The notes under the pieces are model-generated. The model saw only the letters and a program-made list of their open reading frames with translations, was not told the origin of the DNA and did no database searches. From Oscillospiraceae bacterium (GTDB taxonomy: Bacteria > Bacillota > Clostridia > Oscillospirales > Oscillospiraceae): a stretch of DNA of 45,996 bases. The translations under genes were made by a program, and so were the position numbers. Positions 36,836 to 45,996 of this stretch are shown one piece after another. Each line of letters begins with the position of its first letter. Positions within the stretch are counted from its first letter, which is position 1. The DNA lies in assembly GCA_017542425.1 (NCBI GenBank), contig JAFXXH010000053.1, forward strand, positions 1 to 45,996. Reading direction: 5' to 3'.

Positions 36836-38598
36836 GCGTCCTCGCCTCCCTGCTTCGCGTGCTCGATCTGGGCGCGCAGTTCCGCGCCCAGGCGGGTGTA
36901 GACTTCCTGATACTCCTCGGCGGGCACGCTCTTGGCGCGGCCGATCTGGGCCTTGAAGGGCAGGGCCCGCAGCGCCTCCATGTCCACGCCCTGGGCGATG
37001 GCCTCGCGGCTCAGGCGGTCGCAGTCCAGAATCAGGCCCAGCAGCAGGAACTGGCGCTCGGTCTCGCTGTAGGAGTCGATGTCCACGAAGCTGTTCTGCT
37101 GCAGGAAGTCCTCGCGCAGCATCTTGGCGGTGGCCAGGGTGAGCTGCTCGTTGGGGGCCAGGGAGTCCGCGCCCACCAGGCGCACGATCTCGTTCAGGCT
37201 GGCCTCCTCCTGCAGCAGGGCCATGGCCCGGTCCCGGTTGGCCATGAAGCCGGGGAAGCGCTCCTCATACCAGGGCTTCAGGGAGTCCAGATAGAGGGAA
37301 TAGGAGTTCAGCCAGTTGATGGCCGGGAAGTGGCGGGCGTAGGCCAGGGCGCTGTCCAGGCCCCAGAAGACCTTGACGATGCGCATGGTGGCCTGACTCA
37401 CCGGCTCGGACAGGTCGCCGCCCGGGGGCGACACCGCGCCCACGGCGGTGACGGAGCCCTGGCGGGAATCGGTGCCCAGGCACTCCACCATACCGGCGCG
37501 CTCATAGAACTGGGCGATGCGGCTGGCCAGATAGGCGGGATAGCCCTCTTCGCCGGGCATCTCCTCCAGACGGCCGCTCATCTCGCGCAGGGCCTCGGCC
37601 CAGCGGGAGGTGGAGTCGGCGATGACCGCCACATGGTAGCCCATGTCGCGGAAGTATTCGGCGATGGTGATGCCGGTGTAGATGCTGGCCTCCCGGGCCG
37701 CCACGGGCATGTCGGAGGTGTTGGCGATCAGCACCGTGCGCTTCATCAGGGGATAGCCGGTGTGGGGGTCGATCAGCTCCGGGAACTCGTTGAGCACGTC
37801 GGTCATCTCGTTGCCGCGCTCGCCGCAGCCGATGTAGACCACGATGTCCACATCGCTCCACTTGGCCAGGGCGTGCTGCATGACGGTCTTGCCGCTGCCG
37901 AAGGGGCCGGGAATGGCCGCCGTGCCGCCCTTGGCGATGGGGAACAGGGTGTCCACGATGCGCTGGCCGCTCTGCAGCGGGGCCACGGGCGGGTACTTGC
38001 GGGTGTAGGGACGGCCCAAGCGCACCGGCCAGGTCTGCATCATGGTCAGGGGGACTTCCTCGCCGTCCTCGGTTTTCAGGACGGCCACGGTGTCCGTGAC
38101 GGTGAAGCTGCCGCTCTGGATGCGGGCGACGGCGCCGCGCAGTTTGGGGGGCACCATGATCTTGTGCAGGACGGTGGGGGTCTCCGGCACGGTGCCGATG
38201 ATGTCGCCGCCCACCACCTTTGCCCCGCGCTCCACGCAGGGGGTGAAGTCCCAGTGCTTTTTCCGGTTCAGGGCGGGCACGCTGATGCCCGTGGCGATGG
38301 AGTGCCCGATCAGATCCCGGATCTCCGTCAGGGGACGCTGAATGCCGTCGTAAATGCCCTCCAGCATCCCCGGCCCCAGCTCCACGGACAGCGGCGCGCC
38401 GGTGGTGACCACCTCCGCGCCGGGGCCAAGCCCGCCGGTCTCCTCATAGACCTGGATGTCCGCCCGGTCGCCGGTCATGTTCAGGATCTCGCCGATGAGC
38501 TGCCGGGGGCCGACGCGGACCACGTCGCTGACGTTGGCGTCCGCCAGACCCTCCGCCACCACCAGCGGGCCCGCGACTTTGACTACTTTTCCACTCAT
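36832..38598 (-). CDS. ntpA: V-type ATP synthase catalytic subunit A
   Basis: The 588-residue catalytic subunit starts [17 protein letters not shown]. It has the P-loop GPFGSGKTV, Walker B and the [11 protein letters not shown] region, plus the non-homologous insertion of about 80-90 residues ([17 protein letters not shown]) that separates A subunits from F-type beta. The start at 38598 has an AAAGGAA site. ATP binds and is hydrolysed or made at the A/B interface. Confidence 0.98.
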   Translation of the reverse strand: MSGKVVKVAGPLVVAEGLADANVSDVVRVGPRQLIGEILNMTGDRADIQVYEETGGLGPGAEVVTTGAPLSVELGPGMLEGIYDGIQRPLTEIRDLIGHSIATGISVPALNRKKHWDFTPCVERGAKVVGGDIIGTVPETPTVLHKIMVPPKLRGAVARIQSGSFTVTDTVAVLKTEDGEEVPLTMMQTWPVRLGRPYTRKYPPVAPLQSGQRIVDTLFPIAKGGTAAIPGPFGSGKTVMQHALAKWSDVDIVVYIGCGERGNEMTDVLNEFPELIDPHTGYPLMKRTVLIANTSDMPVAAREASIYTGITIAEYFRDMGYHVAVIADSTSRWAEALREMSGRLEEMPGEEGYPAYLASRIAQFYERAGMVECLGTDSRQGSVTAVGAVSPPGGDLSEPVSQATMRIVKVFWGLDSALAYARHFPAINWLNSYSLYLDSLKPWYEERFPGFMANRDRAMALLQEEASLNEIVRLVGADSLAPNEQLTLATAKMLREDFLQQNSFVDIDSYSETERQFLLLGLILDCDRLSREAIAQGVDMEALRALPFKAQIGRAKSVPAEEYQEVYTRLGAELRAQIEHAKQGGEDA

Positions 38599-38655
38599 AG
38601 AAAACGGATTCCTTTCCTTCCAACGCGCCGCCTGGGGGCGGCGCGGGCAAATCAC

Positions 38656-38973
38656 TTATAAAATATTGGTGCCGACGGCCTTTTCCACGGCCTGACGCAG
38701 CGCCTCCTGCCCCAGGCCCACGGGGCCGTCCCGGCCCGGGATCAGGATGATGGCCGGGGTCGGCTGAGCGTCATACTTCCGCACCTCGTCCAGGATGGGT
38801 TCGGCCAGGGTCTCCTCCAGATAGATGATGACGTAGGGGTCGTCCGTGGGGCGGGCGATCTCCCGCAGGGTGCGCCGGGCCTCCTGGGCGTCCTGGACCG
38901 GGTAGGCGTCCAGCCCCAGAGCGCGGAAGCCGGCCACGCTGTCCGGCCCGCCGATGACCGCGATCTTATACAT
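38656..38973 (-). CDS. ntpG: V-type ATP synthase subunit F
   Basis: The 105-residue subunit starts MYKIAVIGGPDSVAGFRALG and has the Rossmann-like fold of V-ATPase subunit F (called NtpG in Enterococcus hirae), with VIIYLEETLAEP and IILIPGRDGPVG. It binds subunit D in the central stalk. The start overlaps the ntpC stop by 8 bp. Confidence 0.95.
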   Translation of the reverse strand: MYKIAVIGGPDSVAGFRALGLDAYPVQDAQEARRTLREIARPTDDPYVIIYLEETLAEPILDEVRKYDAQPTPAIILIPGRDGPVGLGQEALRQAVEKAVGTNIL

Positions 38974-39952
38974 AGCTCTCCCTCAGTCTTTCCCGGAGCG
39001 TGTCCGCGTCAATGCCCATGCGCTTGCCGGTGAGGAGGATGCGCAGGCTCATGATCTCATTCTCCAGGGCGGAGACATACTCCAGCACCACCTCAGGACC
39101 GAAGGAGATCAGGGCGCAGCCGCTGACCAGTTCCCGCTCCGCGTTGTCGGCGGCCTTCTCAAAGGCGCTCATGTCCGTCTCCTCCGCCGCGGCGGCGAAG
39201 ACGGTGGGGGCGTAGAGCCTGGCCAGCTCCTCCCGGTTCAGGCCGGGGTCCCGCAGCTGCTCCGGCTCCACGGTGCCGCCGGGGATCAGGGCCCCGGCCA
39301 GCAGCTCGCTGCGCCGGGGCAGGCGCAGGGTGCGCACGGCGCTGCGGAGGTTGGCCTTGTCGATCCTGGCCTGCACATAGTCCAGGAAAAAGCGCCGTCC
39401 GGTCTCTTTGGCGCTTTTCAGCAGCGCCGCGAAATAGGCCTTGTCCAGCAGGAAGTCCGCCAGCTGGGGGTTGCCCGTCCGGGCCAGGGTCAGCTTGGCC
39501 TCCCGCAGGGCCTCGGCAAAGTCCGGGTCCAGTTCCCCGCTGCCGCTCTCCTCGTCGTAGACCGCCCGGAGCTGCGCGAGCGTGTAGCAGCCGGAGGGGG
39601 AATAGAGCGCTTTGGCCTTCCCGGCGTCGCCCTCGCTTTTCACCAGCACCTTGGCGTTGTGGCAGTCGTACTGGAGGCTGACCAGCCGCAGCAGCTCCGG
39701 GTCGGGCAGCATCTCCCGCAGTTCGGAAAGCTCTGCGCGCAGATGCGCTTCCAGCGCATCGTGAATGCCCTGGACGCCCGCGTCGCTCATGTCGGCGTAC
39801 CCGGCCTCGGCGGCCAGGCGGCAGGCCTCGGCAAAGTTCGGCTCAGCCAGCATCCGCTCCAGGGCCTCCCGGCTCAGCAGCCGGGCCTCACGGGCCCGGA
39901 GATAGGCCGACAGGGCGATGTAGTCGTTCGTTTTCAGCTTTCGTTTTGCCAA
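38966..39952 (-). CDS. ntpC: V-type ATP synthase subunit C
   Basis: The 328-residue funnel-shaped subunit (d-like) connects the central stalk to the K ring. It is largely helical, with KTNDYIALSAYLRAREARLL at the start and repeated three-helix units; LLRLVSLQYDCHNAKVLVKS is a recognisable family segment. The start codon is TTG (39952), with a GGGGGGA site upstream; no ATG nearby fits better. Spacing to ntpE is 18 bp. Confidence 0.93.
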   Translation of the reverse strand: MAKRKLKTNDYIALSAYLRAREARLLSREALERMLAEPNFAEACRLAAEAGYADMSDAGVQGIHDALEAHLRAELSELREMLPDPELLRLVSLQYDCHNAKVLVKSEGDAGKAKALYSPSGCYTLAQLRAVYDEESGSGELDPDFAEALREAKLTLARTGNPQLADFLLDKAYFAALLKSAKETGRRFFLDYVQARIDKANLRSAVRTLRLPRRSELLAGALIPGGTVEPEQLRDPGLNREELARLYAPTVFAAAAEETDMSAFEKAADNAERELVSGCALISFGPEVVLEYVSALENEIMSLRILLTGKRMGIDADTLRERLRESYV

Positions 39953-39970
39953 ATCCCGTCCCCCCTTTGC

Positions 39971-40561
39971 TCAGGCGAACAGGATCTCCGCCACCTGGGG
40001 GGCCAGGTCGGCGCGGCGGAGCTGCACCAGAAGGTCGGCGGCGCAGTTGGTCTCCACGTTGCCGCGCTTCACGATGACGCCGCCGGGGATGTCCCGGGTC
40101 TCCTGGGCCAGCCGCAGCCGTCCGCGGCTGCCCAGCCGGGCGTTGGCGGTCCAGATCACGTCCTGGCCGTACTTCCGGGCGTCCCGGGGGCTGAAGACCA
40201 GTTCCTCGTCCCCGGTCTCCACCGCGGCCAGCACCTGCCTGACCAGGAAGGCCACATACTGGTCCCCGGCCAGGTGGCTGAGGCGCTCCACCGCGTGCTC
40301 GAACACGGCGCCCACCAGCTCCTGCTTGCACTTGAGCAGCAGCTTTTTGGACTCCATCTCCGCCGCGCTCTGGAGCCGTTCGCCCTGGAGCGCACAGGCG
40401 GCCTTGCCGGAGCGCAGTTCCGCTTCATAGATCGCCTCGGCCTTCTCCCGGCAGTCGGCCAGCAGGGCCTCGCTGCGCGCAGCGGCTTCGGCGCGCATGG
40501 CCTCCTGCTCGGCCTTCGCCTCGGCTTCCAGACGGGCGATGATCTTTTCAATTCCGGTCAT
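39971..40561 (-). CDS. ntpE: V-type ATP synthase subunit E
   Basis: The 196-residue peripheral-stalk subunit has a long Ala/Glu-rich N-terminal coiled coil (residues about 5-100) and a globular C-terminal part with GGVIVKRGNVETNCAADLLV, the conserved E-subunit end. It pairs with the G/H-type coiled-coil subunit encoded first in the operon to form the stator. Confidence 0.93.
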   Translation of the reverse strand: MTGIEKIIARLEAEAKAEQEAMRAEAAARSEALLADCREKAEAIYEAELRSGKAACALQGERLQSAAEMESKKLLLKCKQELVGAVFEHAVERLSHLAGDQYVAFLVRQVLAAVETGDEELVFSPRDARKYGQDVIWTANARLGSRGRLRLAQETRDIPGGVIVKRGNVETNCAADLLVQLRRADLAPQVAEILFA

Positions 40562-40583
40562 ATCGCATCCAGCTTCCCGCGAA

Positions 40584-43044
<2,461 letters not shown>

Positions 43045-43045
<1 letters not shown>

Positions 43046-43356
43046 TACTCCATGACCCTTTCCAGGACGTAGGCGATGGCGTCCTCTTCCTTTTGCCTGG
43101 CCCTGGCCCGCAGGGAATCCCGCTCCCGCTCGCTCTGCTCCGCCAGCGTCCGGGCGGCGACCTTGGCCTGCTCCACGGTCTCCCGGGTCAGCGCCGCGAT
43201 CTCATCCTTTGCCCTCTGCCGCGCCTGGGCCAGGAGTTCCTCCCCCCGGGCCTTCGCCTCCGCCTCCGCCTGTTTCAGCGCGGCAGCAGTCTCCGCCTTC
43301 TCCCGCTTCAGCCGGTCCTCCGCCGCAGCCAGAGTTTCCAGCGCTCCAACCGACAT
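43045..43356 (-). CDS. ntpF: V-type ATP synthase peripheral-stalk subunit (NtpF/G-type)
   Basis: The 103-residue protein is an uninterrupted charged, Ala-rich coiled coil (LKREKAETAAALKQAEAEAK ...). It is first in the operon, where NtpF sits in Enterococcus, and would pair with subunit E. ATG 43356 (MSVGALETLAAA) is chosen over upstream codons because of the strong AAGGAGG site. The gene order is F-I-K-E-C-G-A-B-D, exactly the ntp order. Confidence 0.9.
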
Positions 43357-43388
43357 GATATCCCTCCTTCGATTCCTTTCGGTCTTCA

Positions 43389-43420
43389 GAGAAGGCCCGG
43401 AGCGGACTCCGGGCCTTCTC
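43389..43420. repeat. Perfect 14-bp hairpin in the V-ATPase leader
   Basis: Arms 43389-43402 and 43407-43420 are fully complementary around a four-base loop. The hairpin lies between the operon promoter and the first ribosome binding site, so it would sit in the 5' untranslated leader. There is no T run on the minus strand, which argues against a simple terminator and for an mRNA-stabilising or regulatory element. Confidence 0.85.
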
Positions 43421-43437
43421 ATTCAGTCGCAAATTTT

Positions 43438-43466
43438 ATTATATCGCTATCTTCTGAAAAACTCAA
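43438..43466 (-). promoter_or_regulatory. Promoter of the V-type ATPase operon
   Basis: On the minus strand TTGAGT (43466-43461) and TATAAT (43443-43438) are 17 bp apart, about 80 bp before the first start codon. The -35 box overlaps the stop codon of a small upstream frame (43463). Confidence 0.78.
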
Positions 43467-43636
43467 GGGAAAAATCCCAGATTTTCATGAAATTGTGCCC
43501 CATGGAACGGCACAGCAGCATCCCGGTCCTCTCCCCCATCGTCCATGGCTTCTCCCCGTTCCGCGACGGCCAGCTTGCCATACAGCTCGATCCGGGCGAT
43601 CTGCCGTTCAGCTTCCCCGCTGCACAGTGCGGCCAT
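43463..43636 (-). CDS. Small putative protein, doubtful
   Basis: A 57-residue frame (MAALCSGEAERQIARIELYG ...) starts at 43636 with a GGGGGG stretch before it and ends at 43463, inside the V-ATPase promoter. The stretch ARIELYGKLAVAERGEAMDD looks like coding sequence and vaguely resembles small antitoxin tails, but no family is recognised. It lies in a 370-bp stretch between the hsdM remnant and the ATPase operon, and may be a gene fragment. Confidence 0.3.
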   Translation of the reverse strand: MAALCSGEAERQIARIELYGKLAVAERGEAMDDGGEDRDAAVPFHGAQFHENLGFFP

Positions 43637-43726
43637 GCCCCCCTGCCCTTGCGCGCAAGAAAAAGGCGTTGTTGCGCAGCGCAGAAATCGCCCGGCTTCC
43701 CGGCATGGCGCTCACATCTTTTTCCG

Positions 43727-44719
43727 TTACTTCAACTGCGCTTTCAGTTCCTGAAAGCTCTCCAACGCGCTCTGGAGATTTTCGATGATATCATCCGCCA
43801 GCACGTCGGGTGAGGGCAGGCTGTCCAAATCGGCCAGGGATTTGTCCTTGATCCAGAAGATATCGAGACTGGTCTTGTCCCGCGCAAGGATGTCGGCAAT
43901 GTCGAATTTGCGCCAGCGGCCATCTGGGTTATCCTCGCTCCACGTTTCGGTGCGCTCATAGCGATTCTCCGGGTGATAGCAGGCGATGAAATCCAGCAGA
44001 TCGGCATACTGCATCGGGTGCTGCTTCAGCGTAAAGTGGACATTGGTGCGGAAATCGTAGATCCACACGGTCTTTGTCTGCGTTTCGGCGCTGGCGGGGC
44101 GCTTATCGAAAAAGATGACGTTGGCCTTGACGCCCGGCTTATAGAAGATACCCGTGGGGAGGCGGAGGATTGTGTGCAGATCGCAGGTGGTAAGCAGCTT
44201 CTTTCGGACGATCTCACCCGCGCCGCCCTCAAAGAGCACGTTGTCCGGCACGACCACAGCGGCCTTGCCCGTGGCTTTCAGGATCGTATTGATGTGCTGG
44301 ACGAAATTGAGCTGCTTGTTGCTGCTGGCGGTCCAGAAATCCTGACGGTTATAGACGAGGTCTTCTTCCTCCTGCTGGCCTTCCTCGTTGGTGAAGGTGA
44401 GGGAGGATTTTTTGCCGAAGGGCGGGTTGGTTAGCACATAGTCCACGCGGTAGCCGGGGTCGGTGAGCAGGGAATCGCCGCGCTTGACGGGGACGCTGCC
44501 ATAAAGATCCCCGATGTTGTGCAGATACAGATTCATCAGACACAGCTTGAAGGTGGTCGGCACCAGCTCATTCCCATAAAAGGTTTCGTTTTTCAAAAAC
44601 TCCTTCTGCTCCCGGTCCAGCGCATAATGCGCGGGATCGGCAAGGAACGACTGGGCCGCGAGGAAAAAGCCCCCGCTGCCGCAGCAGGGGTCTATAAAGA
44701 CGCTGTCTTTGATACAAAT
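43727..44719 (-). pseudogene. Type I restriction methylase HsdM, 5'-truncated
   Basis: About 330 residues of an N6-adenine methylase are readable on the minus strand. They start abruptly at FICIKDSVFIDPCCGSGGFF, where IDPCCGSGGF is SAM-binding motif I, and continue through YVLTNPPFGKKS, the catalytic NPPF. The C-terminus ends LQSALESFQELKAQLK. HsdM is normally about 500 residues, so the N-terminal 150-200 residues (helical domain) are missing. The frame breaks at the T run of a terminator hairpin near 44720. No hsdS or hsdR gene is adjacent. A TTG at 44596 could start a shorter product that would lack motif I. Confidence 0.85.
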
Positions 44720-44720
44720 G

Positions 44721-44758
44721 AAAAAAGCCTTCCCCGGTACGTAAGTGCCGGAAAAGGC
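44721..44758 (-). terminator. Terminator hairpin at the hsdM breakpoint
   Basis: Arms 44727-44737 and 44748-44758 pair over 11 positions with two G.U pairs on the minus strand, followed there by TTTTTT (44726-44721). It abuts the truncated 5' end of hsdM, so it probably belongs to a sequence that recombined there. Confidence 0.78.
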
Positions 44759-44766
44759 CTGAAAAC

Positions 44767-44821
44767 AAGGGCTTCCGAGGTTCCGCTGTGTTTTACAGCA
44801 GAGCTTTGGAAGCCCTTTTTT
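44767..44821 (+). terminator. Plus-strand terminator hairpin
   Basis: Stem 44767-44776 pairs with 44808-44817 (10 bp), with an inner GCTGT/ACAGC stem, then T6 at 44816-44821 overlapping the stem end. It is back to back with the minus-strand terminator. Confidence 0.75.
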
Positions 44822-44892
44822 GCTTTATGCAGTTGTCATCGTCGGGGACGTGTGCCGGAGAAACTTACCCTCCCACACACCGGCGACAGGCA

Positions 44893-44970
44893 AATAATTA
44901 AAATGTGGTCGAATAATTGAAAGGTGCGGGAATAATTAAATTGTGCAGGCAATCGTTAAAAGGTGTCAGT
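44893..44970. repeat. Four degenerate 19-20 bp direct repeats
   Basis: Copies start at 44893, 44912, 44931 and 44951. Each begins AATAATT or AATCGTT, followed by A-rich bases and GTG. The consensus is about AATAATTAAAAGGTGCGG. Multiple repeats of this kind near one end are typical of IS21-like element ends, but no transposase is present. The preceding 44840-44890 contains a CGTGTGCCGG...CACACCGGCG inverted pair. Confidence 0.6.
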
Positions 44971-45316
44971 TTGCCGCCCAGACGGTGAAATGCAGATTGT
45001 ATGATAGCCCAACCACCATGCCGTCATACTTGCTGAAGTCCAGGACGCGCTGGCCGTCCAGCATCTTCGTCACCTGATCCAGAACATCAAACTGGTCGCT
45101 ATCCTCTATGGCGAATGTCGCACCGCCGTCCTTGGTCCAGACGTACCCATGATTTACGTCGATGTGCTTGAACTCATATCCCTGCCCACTGTACCAAGCA
45201 CCAACGAGCTGGGCGATGCTGGCCTCACTGCCAAGAGGAAGCTCAAGGATTGCGGCTGTAACCCTCTCCGCCAGCAGTTCTATCATCTGCTTTTTGTTTC
45301 CTTCTCTGCGTGCCAT
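44966..45316 (-). CDS. Hypothetical protein, unknown family
   Basis: A 116-residue protein preceded by a good GGAGGTGC ribosome binding site. The basic N-terminus (MARREGNKKQMIELLAERV) leads into a helix, then a segment LGSEASIAQLVGAWY that looks like a helix-turn-helix-like or winged element, and an acidic, aromatic C-terminal half (GYVWTKDGGATFAIEDSDQF). I do not recognise the family. Homologues in mobile regions of Firmicutes are plausible given the context. It lies beside the direct repeats. Confidence 0.6.
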   Translation of the reverse strand: MARREGNKKQMIELLAERVTAAILELPLGSEASIAQLVGAWYSGQGYEFKHIDVNHGYVWTKDGGATFAIEDSDQFDVLDQVTKMLDGQRVLDFSKYDGMVVGLSYNLHFTVWAAN

Positions 45317-45462
45317 ATAGCACCTCCGTTACGGATATCCCAAGGAAAAGCCACATATGCTCCGCCATCTTCCGGCTGTTCGTGTATAACAGCATCGTAC
45401 TCAAATCTTCTCATCGCAATTACCGCAGTATCTTCTCCATGGATTTTCCCTTCGCCAGTTCA

Positions 45463-45918
45463 TCATTCCTTTATAGCAAGCGTAGCCCAGAAGGTCGGCA
45501 CGCCGTGCTCTTTCAGGAACCCAGTGCTGTTTGTGTCCTCATAAAGATCAACAAGCCTAAATCCCGCCTTGATCTGTCCGCCGATCTGCTCTTCTATCGT
45601 GTGGCTGAACTGATAGCCACAATCGTTCTCCAGGGATAGCTTTTTCTGGGCTTTGTTCCTTAACGGATTAAAAGGAAGTGATCCCGTGATAATGTTCTCG
45701 TGTTCCTCGTCATCAAACAGGAAATTGAAGCCATTGTCCAGCCCGGAAAGCAGCCTTCCATCTGGCTTTAAAATTCGATAACATTCTCTCCATACCGGTT
45801 CGGCCTGCTCGATATAGCAGTTTGAAACCGGATGAAAAATCAGATCGAAATAATTACTAATACTTCCCACATGAAAAGCGGCAGCAAAGCCGCATAGCAT
45901 CTGGGAAAGCAGGCTCAA
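45463..45918 (-). pseudogene. SAM-dependent methyltransferase, N-terminally truncated
   Basis: The frame contains FDLIFHPVSNCYIEQAEPVWRE and ECYRILKPDGRLL, the motif IV to VI region of a class I methyltransferase, and a C-terminal part DQIGGQLKAG-like (EEQIGGQIKAGFRLVDLYED). The upstream SAM-binding motif I (GxGxG) is absent; instead the frame runs into unrelated, GC-rich sequence before 45860 and would need a TTG start. About 100 N-terminal residues are lost. The 146 bp between this and the hypothetical gene hold nothing I can support. Confidence 0.7.
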
Positions 45919-45925
45919 AAAAGGA

Positions 45926-45996
45926 TCAGGCAGCAGCGCGAGCCTGTGAAAGACCGAGCGCCGCGTAGAGATGTTGCGGAAGCTTGGACAGGAAGC
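45926..45996 (-). CDS. C-terminal end of an unidentified gene running off the window
   Basis: Minus-strand frame FLSKLPQHLYAALGLSQARA with stop TGA at 45928-45926 and GC-rich codon use. Only 22-23 residues are visible, too few to name it. It is the most likely coding frame at this edge, because the methyltransferase frame is out of phase with it. Confidence 0.4.
   Translation of the reverse strand, partial: FLSKLPQHLYAALGLSQARAAA

Noticed and set aside
36859-38661. Long plus-strand frame opposite ntpA, with similar ones opposite clpE-like, ntpI, ntpC and the DUF5711-like gene
   Set aside because: Shadow frames of GC-rich coding sequence, rich in Gly, Ala, His and Gln, with no ribosome binding site and no recognisable family.
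43463-43636. Small frame as an antitoxin gene
   Set aside because: The resemblance is slight, there is no toxin partner and the frame ends inside the ATPase promoter; kept only as a doubtful coding sequence.

Overview
The window looks like a chromosome segment of a GC-rich, anaerobic, endospore-forming member of the Clostridia, probably in or near the Oscillospiraceae. The evidence is a SpoIIP sporulation protein, pyruvate phosphate dikinase, a flavo-diiron protein, a butyryl-CoA-dehydrogenase-like fusion, an ECF transporter core, a bacterial V-type ATPase, strong purine-rich ribosome binding sites and clear sigma-A type promoters. No rRNA, tRNA or CRISPR array was seen. The assignment rests on gene content only.

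Layout. 1-2237: 3' part of ppdK, followed by an intergenic region packed with hairpins. 2491-5579 (minus): ClpE-like AAA+ unfoldase and a CvpA-like membrane protein. 5669-11093 (minus): a likely operon of RlmI-like methyltransferase, ecfA1, ecfA2, ecfT, truA and a DUF5711-like protein, with a promoter near 11150. 11280-11902 (minus): an antitoxin and a PIN toxin broken by an exact 28-bp tandem duplication. 12038-12484 (minus): an Hsp20 gene whose promoter overlaps a CIRCE element.

12739-16466 (plus): a less GC-rich, self-contained three-gene cassette with its own promoter and terminator. It encodes a calcineurin-like metallophosphoesterase with a large unassigned C-terminal region, a thymidylate-kinase-family P-loop kinase and a radical SAM/SPASM-like protein. 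I recognise no named system with this composition; it is the best candidate here for an undescribed system. 16470-18098 (minus): SPFH protein, SdpI-like protein and ribbon-helix-helix protein.

18271-23431 (minus): a redox block of CoA-disulfide reductase/rhodanese, an acyl-CoA dehydrogenase fused to an EtfA C-terminal domain and a rubredoxin, and an FprA flavo-diiron protein. The rubredoxin domain could pass electrons to FprA. 23590-25873: esterase, DUF308-like membrane protein and methyltransferase.

26063-31880: a defence island with an Eco57I-like adenine methylase whose middle is AT-rich (apparent specificity-domain swap), an orphan RelB antitoxin followed by an internally deleted toxin remnant, and a GIY-YIG-like/helicase protein whose C-terminus resembles a degenerate methylase. 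31906-33883: TtcA-like PP-loop protein and SpoIIP. 34079-34611 (minus): an intact RelB-YoeB pair. 34757-43356 (minus): a complete nine-gene V-type ATPase operon in the Enterococcus ntp order, with a Na+-type K subunit. 43463-45996: a decayed region with a 5'-truncated hsdM, back-to-back terminators, four degenerate 19-20 bp repeats like a mobile-element end, a hypothetical gene, a truncated methyltransferase and the end of a further gene.
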